From the NCBI RefSeq assembly GCF_014396975.1, contig NZ_CP060719.1, forward strand, positions 1,088,001 to 1,152,000: a stretch of DNA of 64,000 bases, given 5' to 3'. This document shows positions 1-11,724 of the stretch, one piece after another; positions within the stretch are counted from its first letter, which is position 1; every line of letters starts with the position of its first letter. Position numbers and translations under genes: made by a program. The stretch is from Thermomonas carbonis (GTDB lineage: Bacteria; Pseudomonadota; Gammaproteobacteria; Xanthomonadales; Xanthomonadaceae). The notes beneath the pieces were generated by a model. It made no database searches and was not told the DNA's origin. It saw nothing but the letters and a program-made list of their open reading frames with translations.

Positions 1-1
1 C

Positions 2-853
2 TTCGCCGGCCTGCCGTTCCCGGAGAAGCGCCGTACCCATTTCCACCGTTTCATGCGCGACGTCCACCAGCGCCTGCGCGACCACGCCGGCGAGCGCGAC
101 CCGCTGGTGGCGATCGCCCGCGAATGGCGGCGCTCGGTGCGGGTGCTGGTACTGGACGAATTCTTCGTCAGCGACATCGGCGACGCGATGTTGCTGGGGC
201 GCCTGCTGGATCGGATGTTCGCCGAGGGGATCGTGCTGGTGACCAGCTCCAATGCTGCGCCGACCGACCTCTACAAGGACGGCCTGCAGCGCGCGCGCTT
301 CCTGCCGGCGATCGCGCTGATCGAGCAGCACTGCAATGTGGTCGAACTGGTCAGCGACACCGACTACCGGCTGCGCGCGCTGACCCGCTCGCCGGTGTAC
401 CGCACGCCGCTGGACGCGGGCTCGGATACTTGGCTGCAGCAGCGCTGGCGCGAACTCGGCGGCGACGACGGCCATGTGGATGCCGGCATCGTCATCGACG
501 GCCGGCGCATCCCGGTCCGCGCGCGCAGCAAGGGCCTGTGCTGGTTCGACTTCGCAGCACTGTGCGAAGGCCCGCGCGGGAATGCCGACTACATCGAGGT
601 CGCCCGCGAATTCCATACCGTGCTGATCGCCGGCATCCCGCGCATGGACGCCAGCCGCGACGATGCAGCGCGCCGCTTCGTCCACCTGGTCGACGAACTG
701 TACGACCGCCACGTCAACCTGGTCTGCACCGCCGAAGCCGCGCCGATGGACCTGTACGCCGGCGAGCGCCTGATTGCGGCGTTCGAGCGCACCGCGTCAC
801 GGCTGGTGGAGATGCAGTCCACGGCTTATCTCGCCCATGAACATGGCACCTGA
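2..853 (+). CDS. zapE: Cell division ATPase ZapE (AFG1-like), C-terminal part, 5' end outside window
   Basis: This is the end of an AFG1/ZapE AAA-type ATPase, a family that acts at the division septum and has been linked to FtsZ-ring stability. The frame is open from base 2, so the start and the Walker A motif lie upstream. The visible part begins with the family block around HFHRFMRDVH, followed by the Walker B-like LVLDEFFVSDI, sensor-type VLVTSSNAAPTDLYKDGLQR and RARFLPAIALIEQHC. A second conserved block, VNLVCTAEAAPMDLY, lies near the C-terminus. Order and spacing match ZapE proteins. The assignment is secure; only the N-terminal third is missing. Confidence 0.93.
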   Translation, partial: FAGLPFPEKRRTHFHRFMRDVHQRLRDHAGERDPLVAIAREWRRSVRVLVLDEFFVSDIGDAMLLGRLLDRMFAEGIVLVTSSNAAPTDLYKDGLQRARFLPAIALIEQHCNVVELVSDTDYRLRALTRSPVYRTPLDAGSDTWLQQRWRELGGDDGHVDAGIVIDGRRIPVRARSKGLCWFDFAALCEGPRGNADYIEVAREFHTVLIAGIPRMDASRDDAARRFVHLVDELYDRHVNLVCTAEAAPMDLYAGERLIAAFERTASRLVEMQSTAYLAHEHGT

Positions 854-918
854 ACCGGCCATGCCGGCGCCGGAACTCCCCTAGAATCCCACCCCTTGCT
901 CCGATCCAGAGGCCTTCC

Positions 919-1368
919 ATGACGTCCACGCTCCGCATCGCCGGATCCGCCCTGCTCCTGCTGGCCCTGGTCGCCTGCAACCGCCAGGGGCCCGAAGTCC
1001 CCAAGGCCGTCGACGACAACAAGACGGTGCAGGACCAAGGCGACGGCGTCCAGTCGGTCATGGTCTCCCCGGACGCGGCCAAGGTCGGGGCCGAGGTGGA
1101 CGGAAGAGGCGAGATCATCACCGAAGTGCGCACGTTCGAGGTCGGGCAAAAGGTCTATATCTCCGTACCTGCGAAGTTCGGTCGCAAGAGCGGCGACAAG
1201 CTGGAGATTTTCTGGTTCCACGATGGGCGTTCACGCCATGAAGAGCTGAAACCGATGTCAGGTGCCTTCGCCGTCTTCGAACACATTCCGGCAGAGGCGG
1301 GTACCTACAATGTCGAAGTCGACGCCAATGGCCAGCCGATCGCGCTGGTTCAGTTCGAAGTGAAGTAA
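919..1368 (+). CDS. Small lipoprotein, paralogue of the one at 2665-3159
   Basis: Function unknown. The 149-residue product has a short signal peptide ending in a lipobox (LVAC at about residue 20), so it is probably a lipid-anchored periplasmic or outer-membrane protein. A low-complexity linker is followed by a beta-rich C-terminal domain with the pattern [29 protein letters not shown] and FEVK at the extreme end. The same landmarks (IYAAV, GKLGVKWTH, HEES, GKYKVEV, FDVK) recur in the lipoprotein at 2665-3159, so the two look like diverged paralogues flanking queF and the LysM gene. The ATG start fits the signal peptide. Confidence 0.75.
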   Translation: MTSTLRIAGSALLLLALVACNRQGPEVPKAVDDNKTVQDQGDGVQSVMVSPDAAKVGAEVDGRGEIITEVRTFEVGQKVYISVPAKFGRKSGDKLEIFWFHDGRSRHEELKPMSGAFAVFEHIPAEAGTYNVEVDANGQPIALVQFEVK

Positions 1369-1384
1369 GCGCGGTCGCTGCGTC

Positions 1385-2197
1385 GTGGGCGACATCGACC
1401 ACTCCCCGCTCGGCCGCGAGGTCGCCTACCCGCGGCACTACGACGCCAGCCTGCTCTACCCGATCCCGCGCCGGCTCGGCCGCGAGGCGATCGGGGTGGC
1501 CGCGCCACTGCCGTTCATCGGCCACGATCGCTGGAATGCCTACGAGTTGTCGTGGCTCGATGCGGGCGGCAAGCCGCGCGTCGCCACCGCGACCCTGCAG
1601 GTGCCGGCGGACTCGCCGCACCTGGTCGAATCCAAGTCGCTCAAGCTCTACCTGAATTCATTCAACGCCAGCCGCTTCACCGATGCGGAGGCGGTACGCG
1701 CGCGGATCGAGGCGGATCTCACCGAGGCCGCGGGCGCGCCGGTGGCGATGATCTTCGGCCTGCCGCCGTTTGAAGACGCGATCGATGGCGAAAGCATCGA
1801 CGGGCTCGACATCGCCATCGATGCATACGACGCGCCTGATGCCGCCTTGCTGGTCGCCGATGCTGCAGAGGTGGTCGAGGAAACCCTCGCCAGCGCCTTG
1901 CTGAAGTCGAATTGCCCGGTCACCGGGCAACCGGACTGGGCCGATGTGACCTTGCGTTACCGCGGCCCGCGGATCGACCGCGCCGGCCTGCTGCGTTACC
2001 TGGTCGGGTTCCGCGACCATGCCGAGTTCCACGAGCAATGCGTCGAGCGCATCTTCGTGGACGTGCTGGCGCGTTGCGCACCGCAATGGCTGTCGGTGGA
2101 GGCGCGCTACACCCGCCGCGGCGGATTGGACATCAATCCCTGGCGGGCGAGCGCGGGCATCGCCGCACCGGTCGCGCTGCGCACCCTGCGCCAGTAG
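1385..2197 (+). CDS. queF: NADPH-dependent 7-cyano-7-deazaguanine (preQ0) reductase QueF
   Basis: QueF reduces the nitrile of preQ0 to the amine of preQ1 in queuosine synthesis. This is the long, tandem T-fold (E. coli-type) form of 270 residues, against about 282 in E. coli. The substrate-side motif [13 protein letters not shown] lies at about residues 82-94. The catalytic cysteine of [13 protein letters not shown] is Cys177, with the conserved Asp184 seven residues on, the same spacing as Cys190/Asp197 of the E. coli enzyme. The start is a GTG 16 bases after the preceding lipoprotein stop; no better ATG fits the N-terminus. Confidence 0.95.
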   Translation: MGDIDHSPLGREVAYPRHYDASLLYPIPRRLGREAIGVAAPLPFIGHDRWNAYELSWLDAGGKPRVATATLQVPADSPHLVESKSLKLYLNSFNASRFTDAEAVRARIEADLTEAAGAPVAMIFGLPPFEDAIDGESIDGLDIAIDAYDAPDAALLVADAAEVVEETLASALLKSNCPVTGQPDWADVTLRYRGPRIDRAGLLRYLVGFRDHAEFHEQCVERIFVDVLARCAPQWLSVEARYTRRGGLDINPWRASAGIAAPVALRTLRQ

Positions 2198-2286
2198 CTG
2201 CAGCGCGCGACAGCGCGGGCATCGCGATATTTCCTTAACGGCTGGCGTGTCAGCGTGCCCTGCCCGAATCCGGGAAGGAGCCACGC

Positions 2287-2610
2287 ATGAGCAACGACAA
2301 GAAACCCGATTTTTCCAATGTGCAGGGCGGCGTGCAGAGCACCGAACAGGTCAAGCCCGATTTTTCCAATGTCGAATCGAAGGTGGCTTCGACCGAGGAC
2401 ATCACCGGCGGCGAAGGCGGTGGCGGCAGTACCGGCCAACAGACCTACACCGTCGAGAAGGGCGACAACCTGTCCACCATCGCCAAGCAGTTCTACGGCC
2501 GGCAGGACTGGAAGCGCATCTATGACGCCAACCGCGACCAGCTGGACAACCCGGACCGGATCAAGCCGGGCCAGGTGTTGAAGATCCCGCAGGACGACGC
2601 GCAGGACTGA
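2287..2610 (+). CDS. LysM domain protein with a duplicated PDFSNV motif
   Basis: A 107-residue protein with one C-terminal LysM module (YTVEKGDNLSTIAKQFYG ... IKPGQVLKIP, about residues 55-102), a fold that usually binds peptidoglycan. The module resembles the LysM half of YgaU/Kbp-type proteins, but the BON domain is absent. The N-terminus has two copies of KPDFSNV about 20 residues apart, each followed by a Val/Ser/Thr-rich stretch, and then a Gly-rich linker. No signal peptide is visible, so it may be cytoplasmic as Kbp is. A clear ribosome site (GGAAGGAG) precedes the ATG. Confidence 0.85.
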   Translation: MSNDKKPDFSNVQGGVQSTEQVKPDFSNVESKVASTEDITGGEGGGGSTGQQTYTVEKGDNLSTIAKQFYGRQDWKRIYDANRDQLDNPDRIKPGQVLKIPQDDAQD

Positions 2611-2664
2611 TCGCCACGCGCGGCCAGTCGCACCCTCTTTCCACACGCTACCAAAGGAATTCCC

Positions 2665-5608
<2,944 letters not shown>

Positions 5609-5630
5609 GTCCGCCTGCCATGCGGTTCCC

Positions 5631-5663
5631 GCGAAGCCCGGCAGATGCCGGGCTTCGCGTTTC
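5631..5663 (+). terminator. icd terminator
   Basis: Perfect 12-bp stem GCGAAGCCCGGC, loop AGAT, GCCGGGCTTCGC, then GTTTC. It starts 22 bases after the icd stop. Confidence 0.8.
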
Positions 5664-5722
5664 ACGGCCGTCGACGACCCTGCCGCGCTACCCTTGCCGT
5701 CTTCGCCAACGGGAACTCCGCC

Positions 5723-6574
5723 ATGACTCGCACCCACGTCGCCCTGCTCGCCAGCGGCCTCGCACTCGCCCTTGCAGGCTGCGCATCGACCACCGCGGCT
5801 TCCACGGACAGCACTGCGGCCTCGACCGCGCAGGCCGATGCCGCACTCGCTGCCGCGATCGCCGACAGCGCGCGCGACCCGAAGAACATGGCCCGCGATG
5901 CGTACCGGCATCCGCGCGAGACCCTGGCGTTCTTCCAGGTGCGACCGGACGCCACGATCATCGAAATCAGCCCGAGCGCCGGCTGGTACAGCGAGATCCT
6001 GGCCCCGTACCTGCGCAACGGTGGGCGCTACGTCGCGGCCACGGGCGCGGCACCCGCCGACAGCGGCGGCGGCAAGCGCAATGCCGCGCTGCAGGCGAAG
6101 TTCGGGGCAGCGCCGACGCGCTACGACCGCGTGCAATGGCTGGAGTACGACGGCAAGGCACCGGTGCTCGGTGCCGCGGGTTCGGCCGATGTCGTGTTGA
6201 CCTTCCGCAACGTGCACAACTGGGTCGCGGGCGGCAGCGCCGATGCCTACTTCCAGGCATTCTTCGCGGCGCTCAAGCCGGGCGGCGTGCTCGGTGTGGT
6301 CGAGCATCGGGCCAAGCCCGGCACCGACCTCGACACGATGAAGAAGTCCGGCTACCTCACCGAAGCCCTGGTGATCGACCACGCCACTCGCGCCGGCTTC
6401 GTGCTGGACGCGCGCAGCGAGGTCAATGCCAATCCGAAGGACAGCGCCGACCATCCGAACGGCGTGTGGACGCTGCCACCGACCAACCGCCACGACGCCG
6501 GCGATGCGGCGAAGTACGCGGCCATCGGCGAAAGCGACCGGATGACGCTGCGGTTCCGCAAGCCCGCCCGCTAG
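5723..6574 (+). CDS. Class I methyltransferase-like lipoprotein
   Basis: The 283-residue product combines a lipoprotein signal peptide (LALAGC, Cys at about residue 18) with a predicted methyltransferase domain of the COG4798 type. The SAM-site-like segment is [22 protein letters not shown], where the canonical Gly-rich loop is replaced by SPSAGWY. Later blocks are [28 protein letters not shown] and [17 protein letters not shown]. How a secreted lipoprotein would reach SAM is unclear, so catalysis is uncertain even though the fold looks right. The ATG at 5723 places the signal peptide correctly. Confidence 0.82.
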   Translation: MTRTHVALLASGLALALAGCASTTAASTDSTAASTAQADAALAAAIADSARDPKNMARDAYRHPRETLAFFQVRPDATIIEISPSAGWYSEILAPYLRNGGRYVAATGAAPADSGGGKRNAALQAKFGAAPTRYDRVQWLEYDGKAPVLGAAGSADVVLTFRNVHNWVAGGSADAYFQAFFAALKPGGVLGVVEHRAKPGTDLDTMKKSGYLTEALVIDHATRAGFVLDARSEVNANPKDSADHPNGVWTLPPTNRHDAGDAAKYAAIGESDRMTLRFRKPAR

Positions 6575-6657
6575 CAAACACGCGCACCGCGCATTCCAAG
6601 CCGCGCGCGCGGCCGACAGCGGCGAATGACGATGCTTTTTCAACCCGCTTGCCAGCC

Positions 6658-7263
6658 GTGCTGATCGCGTTCAACAAACCATACGGCGTGCTCTGCCAGT
6701 TCACTGACGATGCCCATGGACGGGCGAGTGCCGCGCGCGCAGGACGCGCAGAAGCGGCCCGTAGCACGCCACCGCGGCCCACGCTGGCCGGCTTCGGCCT
6801 GCCGGCCGGGGTGTATCCGGCGGGCCGGCTGGATTTCGATTCCGAAGGCCTGCTCCTGCTGACCGACGACGGCCGGCTCGCCCACCGGCTGACCGATCCC
6901 CGGCACAAACAACCCAAGACCTATCGGGTGCAGGTCGAGGGCGATCCGGGCGAATCGCAGTTGCAGGCGCTGCGCGACGGCGTGCAGCTCAACGACGGCC
7001 TGACCCTGCCTGCGCAGGCGCGCCGCATCGACACCCCGACGCTGTGGCCGCGCGACCCGCCGGTGCGTTTTCGCAAAACCGTGCCCGATGCCTGGCTGGA
7101 ACTCGTCATTCACGAAGGCCGCAATCGGCAGGTGCGGCGGATGACTGCGGCGGTAGGCCTGCCGACCCTGCGGCTGGTCCGGGTGGCCGCAGGCGGGCAT
7201 CTGCTTGGCGAACTCGCACCCGGACATTGGCGGGAAATCCCTGCCCGCAGACGCGAAGACTGA
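6658..7263 (+). CDS. rluE: 23S rRNA pseudouridine synthase E family protein
   Basis: RluE modifies U2457 of 23S rRNA in E. coli. The product matches it throughout: [17 protein letters not shown], the catalytic loop [19 protein letters not shown] (nucleophile Asp59), [39 protein letters not shown] and [22 protein letters not shown]. Compared with E. coli RluE there are about 17 extra Ala/Arg-rich residues (23-39) between the QFTDD and GVYPAGRLD segments. The start is the GTG at 6658, directly before LIAFNKP; the long open frame upstream is only high-GC read-through. Confidence 0.92.
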   Translation: MLIAFNKPYGVLCQFTDDAHGRASAARAGRAEAARSTPPRPTLAGFGLPAGVYPAGRLDFDSEGLLLLTDDGRLAHRLTDPRHKQPKTYRVQVEGDPGESQLQALRDGVQLNDGLTLPAQARRIDTPTLWPRDPPVRFRKTVPDAWLELVIHEGRNRQVRRMTAAVGLPTLRLVRVAAGGHLLGELAPGHWREIPARRRED

Positions 7264-7359
7264 ATGCTTCAGCTTTGTCCGATCGTCGGGCTATGCCGAT
7301 GTGAAGGGGTTTGTTAACGTCGCGCTCCGCCACGTCGGCGTGAAGGAAATTCCTTTCGG

Positions 7360-8490
<1,131 letters not shown>

Positions 8491-8847
8491 TCAGTCGGCG
8501 GCTGCAGTCGACTCGGCGCGCTTGCGGCGGGTACGCGTCGAACCGTTGCCACGCTTGGCCTCGACCCGGGTCGCACTGCCTTCGATCGGCTCGCCGGCGG
8601 CCTGCTTCTTCGCACGCTGGCGAGCGGCCAGCCACAACAAGCCAGCGCCGGCAATCGCGGCACCCGCCAGCACCGGGTTGCGACGCACGAACTTGCCGGC
8701 GATCCGGGTGCCGGTACGGACTGCGCCCAGCGCTGCGCCGGTTTCGACCCATTGCATCGCCTTGCCCGGCACGGCTTTGCGGATGCCCGTGCCCAGTTCG
8801 CCGATCAGTTCCAGCGCGCGATCCTGCGCATTGCCCAGCTTGCTCAT
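8491..8847 (-). CDS. Small membrane-anchored protein of unknown function
   Basis: The 118-residue product is not recognised. It has an amphipathic N-terminal half rich in Gly and Ala, one predicted membrane segment (NPVLAGAAIAGAGLLWLAA, about residues 58-76) and a very basic C-terminal tail (KRGNGSTRTRRKRAES). The layout recalls small inner-membrane proteins of the YqjD/DUF883 kind, but the family match is not secure. The gene ends immediately next to the stop of the hybrid kinase, tail to tail with no gap. Confidence 0.6.
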   Translation of the reverse strand: MSKLGNAQDRALELIGELGTGIRKAVPGKAMQWVETGAALGAVRTGTRIAGKFVRRNPVLAGAAIAGAGLLWLAARQRAKKQAAGEPIEGSATRVEAKRGNGSTRTRRKRAESTAAAD

Positions 8848-8964
8848 GGTGGTGCCTCGGGTGGAATGGAGTGGGGATGCAAAGTCTCTTCAGCGCGGTG
8901 TTCATGGCGCGTGAGCGGCGATGCGGGCGATTCAGCTGATTGCGCAATCCCGGCGACTGTTGCT

Positions 8965-8992
8965 CGTCATCCCGGCGTTCGCCGGAATGACG
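8965..8992. repeat. REP-like hairpin upstream of the small membrane protein gene
   Basis: CGTCATCCCGGCG, TT, CGCCGGAATGACG: 12 of 13 bases pair. It sits between two minus-strand genes (8848-9010) and is the most complete of three similar elements in the window. I see nothing else in this 163-base gap. Confidence 0.6.
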
Positions 8993-9010
8993 GCAAAGGA
9001 ACAAAACTGG

Positions 9011-11626
9011 TCACGTACCGCGCGGCTTCGCCCGATGCGTCGCAGCGGCATTCCACGGATCGTTCGGCCACGGATGCCGCGGATAGCGGCCCTTCATTTC
9101 TTTCCTGACCTCGGGATAGGTGCGTTCCCAGAACCCGGCCAGGTCCTGGGTCACCTGCAACGGTCGCCCACCGGGCGAGAGCAGATGGATCGTCAGCGGC
9201 ACTCGCCCATCGACGATGCGCGGGGTCTGCGCCAGGCCGAACAGTTCCTGCAGCTTCACCGCCAGCACCGGCGAGGCCGGCTCGCCGTGGTCGTCGAGCG
9301 CGTACGCGATCGCGCGCTGCATGCCGGACGGCACATCGATCCGCGTCGGTGCGAGTTGGTCGATGCGCTGGCGCAGGCTCCAGTCGACGGCGGATTTCAA
9401 CGCATCGGCGAGCGCTGATTCGTCGAGCGCATCCAGCCGGGTCTTGCCGGCGAAGGCCGGCATCAACCACGTGTCGAGCGAGGCCAATAGCGCGGCATCC
9501 GACAGGTCCGGCAATCCCAGTTCCGGCATCCACGCGCGCAGGCACTGCACGCGCACCCGCCATTGCGACAACGACTCGCTCCACGGCAGCGCCGACAGGC
9601 CGAGGTCGCGCACGGCGTCGGTCAGGGCGCGCGCCGCCCGCGCCGGATCCACGCGCCCGGCCGGTTTGCTGGACAGCACGATGCCGTCGAAACGGGCGAT
9701 GCGTTCGCTGGCCAGGGCGCGACGGGTTGCATCCCAGCGCACTTCGTCGCCTTCGCGGAAATGCGCGGCGAAGGCCTGTCGCAGATGACGTTCGTCGACC
9801 GGTGCCGCACGCAGCAGCAACGCGTCTTTCGCCTCGAAACGCAGTTCGCTGGCGACCAGCCACGGCTCGCCGTAAACGGCGGAATCGTCGAACAGTTTCG
9901 CCATCCGTCCGTTCGCCAGCAGGTAGCGCTTCGGATCCTGCGGATGCTGTTTCGCGATGCGGTCGGGGAAGGCATGCGCGAGCAAGTCGCCGAGGTCATG
10001 CGCCGGCACATTCGCGGGTGGCTGCGCGTTGCAACGCAGGCGGCGACGCCATTGTTTCGATGCCGCATCGATCGCGGCCAGCGCCGAACGATTCGCATCG
10101 GCACCGACGCGGCCGTTGCGGAACGCGGCCAGTGCCTGCCAGCGGTCGGCCAATGCATCGCTGCGGCTGCGCAACGGATCGCGCGCTTCGATCAATGCGG
10201 CGAGGTCGCAAGCCAGTGCGATGCGGGATGGCTCGTTCGAGGCCAGCAACATCGCCGCCAGTCGCGGATGCGTGCCCAGCGCGAGCATGCGGCGACCGCG
10301 TGGGGTGATCGCATTGCCGGCATCGAGCGCATCCAGCCGTTGCAGCAGGTCGCGCGCCGCGGCCACCGCGCCTTGCGGAGGTGCGTCGACGAAGCGCAGG
10401 GCATCGCTGCCCCAGGCCGCGAGTTCCAGCGCGAGCGAAGCCAACTCGACCTGCGCGATTTCCGGGCGTCGCTGCGGCTCCAGCCGTTGCGACTGCGGCC
10501 ACAGCCGATATGCGAAGCCGTCGGCAACGCGACCGGCACGACCAACGCGCTGGTCGGCGGACGCCTGCGAAATCGACACGACATCCAAGCGCGCGAAGCC
10601 GCTGTTGGGATCGAAGCGCGGCTCGCGTGCGAGGCCGCTGTCGATCACCACGCGCACGCCCGGCAGAGTCACGCTGGACTCGGCGACATTGGTCGCCAGC
10701 ACCACGCGGCGGCGGCCATCGGCGGCGGGTTGCAGCACGCGGGTCTGTTGTTCGATCGGCAGCTCGCCGTGCAGCGCGAGGACTTCGATCGCATCCACCG
10801 CCGCTGCCCGGTGCGGGGGAATTGTTTTCCCCTCAGTCGGGGCATCCTGCCCCGATTCGGGCGCGCGCCCTCCATGGCGCGCTTGTCGCAACTCCCCCGG
10901 GGCAGACATCGGCTGCATGCCGGCCAACGCGGCATCGACGCGCGCGATCTCGCGTTGCCCCGGCAGGAATACCAGCAGGTCACCGGGATGAGTCGCCAGC
11001 GCGTGCTCGATCGCGCGCTTCGCCTGGTGCTCGATGGCTTCCTCACGACGCGCGGGAAAGTGCGCGACTTCGACCGGATAGCTGCGGCCGGCGCTGCTCA
11101 GGCGTGGCGCATCGAGGAACTGCGCGAGGCGCTCGCCATCCAGCGTCGCCGACATCACCACGATGCGCAGGTCTTCGCGCAGGCCGAATTGCACGTCGAG
11201 CGCGAGCGCAAGGCCGAGGTCGCCGGCGAGGTGGCGCTCGTGGAATTCGTCGAACAGGATCGCACCGACGCCTTCGAGCATCGGATCGTCCTGCAGCATG
11301 CGGGTGAGGATGCCTTCGGTGACCACGATGATCCGCGTGTCCGCACCGACCTTGTTCTCGAAACGGATCCGGTAGCCAACGGTCTCGCCGACCACCTCTC
11401 CGAGTTGTTTCGCCATGAAACCGGCTGCGGCGCGCGCGGCGACGCGGCGCGGTTCCAGCATCACGATCTTGCGGCCGCCGAGCCAATTGGCATCGAGCAA
11501 GGCCAATGGCACCTGGGTGGTCTTGCCCGCACCCGGCGGCGCTTCCAGCACCAGCCGCGGATGGATCTGCAGCGATGCACGGATCTCCGGCAGCAAGGAT
11601 TGGATCGGGAAACCGATTTCAGGCAT
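9011..11626 (-). CDS. hrpB: ATP-dependent RNA helicase HrpB with an in-frame insertion
   Basis: HrpB is a DEAH-box (DExH) RNA helicase. The 871-residue product has Walker A PPGAGKTTQVP (about 30-40), LEPRRVAARAAA, motif II DEFH (124-127), motif III SATL, LLVFLPGQREI, motif V VVLATNVAESSVTLPGV, motif VI QRVGRAGRV, and the HrpB-specific C-terminal region ending near YPEVRKEMKGRYPRHPWP. E. coli HrpB is about 60 residues shorter. Most of one length difference is a polar segment at about residues 237-275, between the VDAALAGM and EVLALHGELP parts of the second RecA-like domain. That segment is encoded by a palindromic repeat (see 10814-10899). Confidence 0.95.
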   Translation of the reverse strand: MPEIGFPIQSLLPEIRASLQIHPRLVLEAPPGAGKTTQVPLALLDANWLGGRKIVMLEPRRVAARAAAGFMAKQLGEVVGETVGYRIRFENKVGADTRIIVVTEGILTRMLQDDPMLEGVGAILFDEFHERHLAGDLGLALALDVQFGLREDLRIVVMSATLDGERLAQFLDAPRLSSAGRSYPVEVAHFPARREEAIEHQAKRAIEHALATHPGDLLVFLPGQREIARVDAALAGMQPMSAPGELRQARHGGRAPESGQDAPTEGKTIPPHRAAAVDAIEVLALHGELPIEQQTRVLQPAADGRRRVVLATNVAESSVTLPGVRVVIDSGLAREPRFDPNSGFARLDVVSISQASADQRVGRAGRVADGFAYRLWPQSQRLEPQRRPEIAQVELASLALELAAWGSDALRFVDAPPQGAVAAARDLLQRLDALDAGNAITPRGRRMLALGTHPRLAAMLLASNEPSRIALACDLAALIEARDPLRSRSDALADRWQALAAFRNGRVGADANRSALAAIDAASKQWRRRLRCNAQPPANVPAHDLGDLLAHAFPDRIAKQHPQDPKRYLLANGRMAKLFDDSAVYGEPWLVASELRFEAKDALLLRAAPVDERHLRQAFAAHFREGDEVRWDATRRALASERIARFDGIVLSSKPAGRVDPARAARALTDAVRDLGLSALPWSESLSQWRVRVQCLRAWMPELGLPDLSDAALLASLDTWLMPAFAGKTRLDALDESALADALKSAVDWSLRQRIDQLAPTRIDVPSGMQRAIAYALDDHGEPASPVLAVKLQELFGLAQTPRIVDGRVPLTIHLLSPGGRPLQVTQDLAGFWERTYPEVRKEMKGRYPRHPWPNDPWNAAATHRAKPRGT
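10814..10899. repeat. Palindromic element inserted in the hrpB coding region
   Basis: About 86 bases with three dyads. Outer arms are CGGGGGAATTG (10814-10824) and CAACTCCCCCG (10889-10899), pairing 10 of 11. A perfect hairpin TCGGGGCA-TCC-TGCCCCGA lies at 10837-10855, and a second, GCGCGCC-CTCCAT-GGCGCGC, at 10863-10882. It is read in frame as part of HrpB, in a region absent from E. coli HrpB. The CAGGATG and CCATGGA signatures recur in the hairpin tract at 30242-30293, suggesting a dispersed family. Confidence 0.65.
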
Positions 11627-11724
11627 GCCACTAGGCTACCCGCCCGCGACCACGGTGCACTGCGGTATGACTTTCGTCACATTTCCGGGGCAAGATCGCG
11701 CCACTTTTGACGAGAGTGCCCGCC

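Noticed and set aside
9563..11710. Plus-strand open frame of 715 codons opposite hrpB
   Set aside because: Antisense to a helicase gene with all motifs; composition is low-complexity and no start site or domain is visible.
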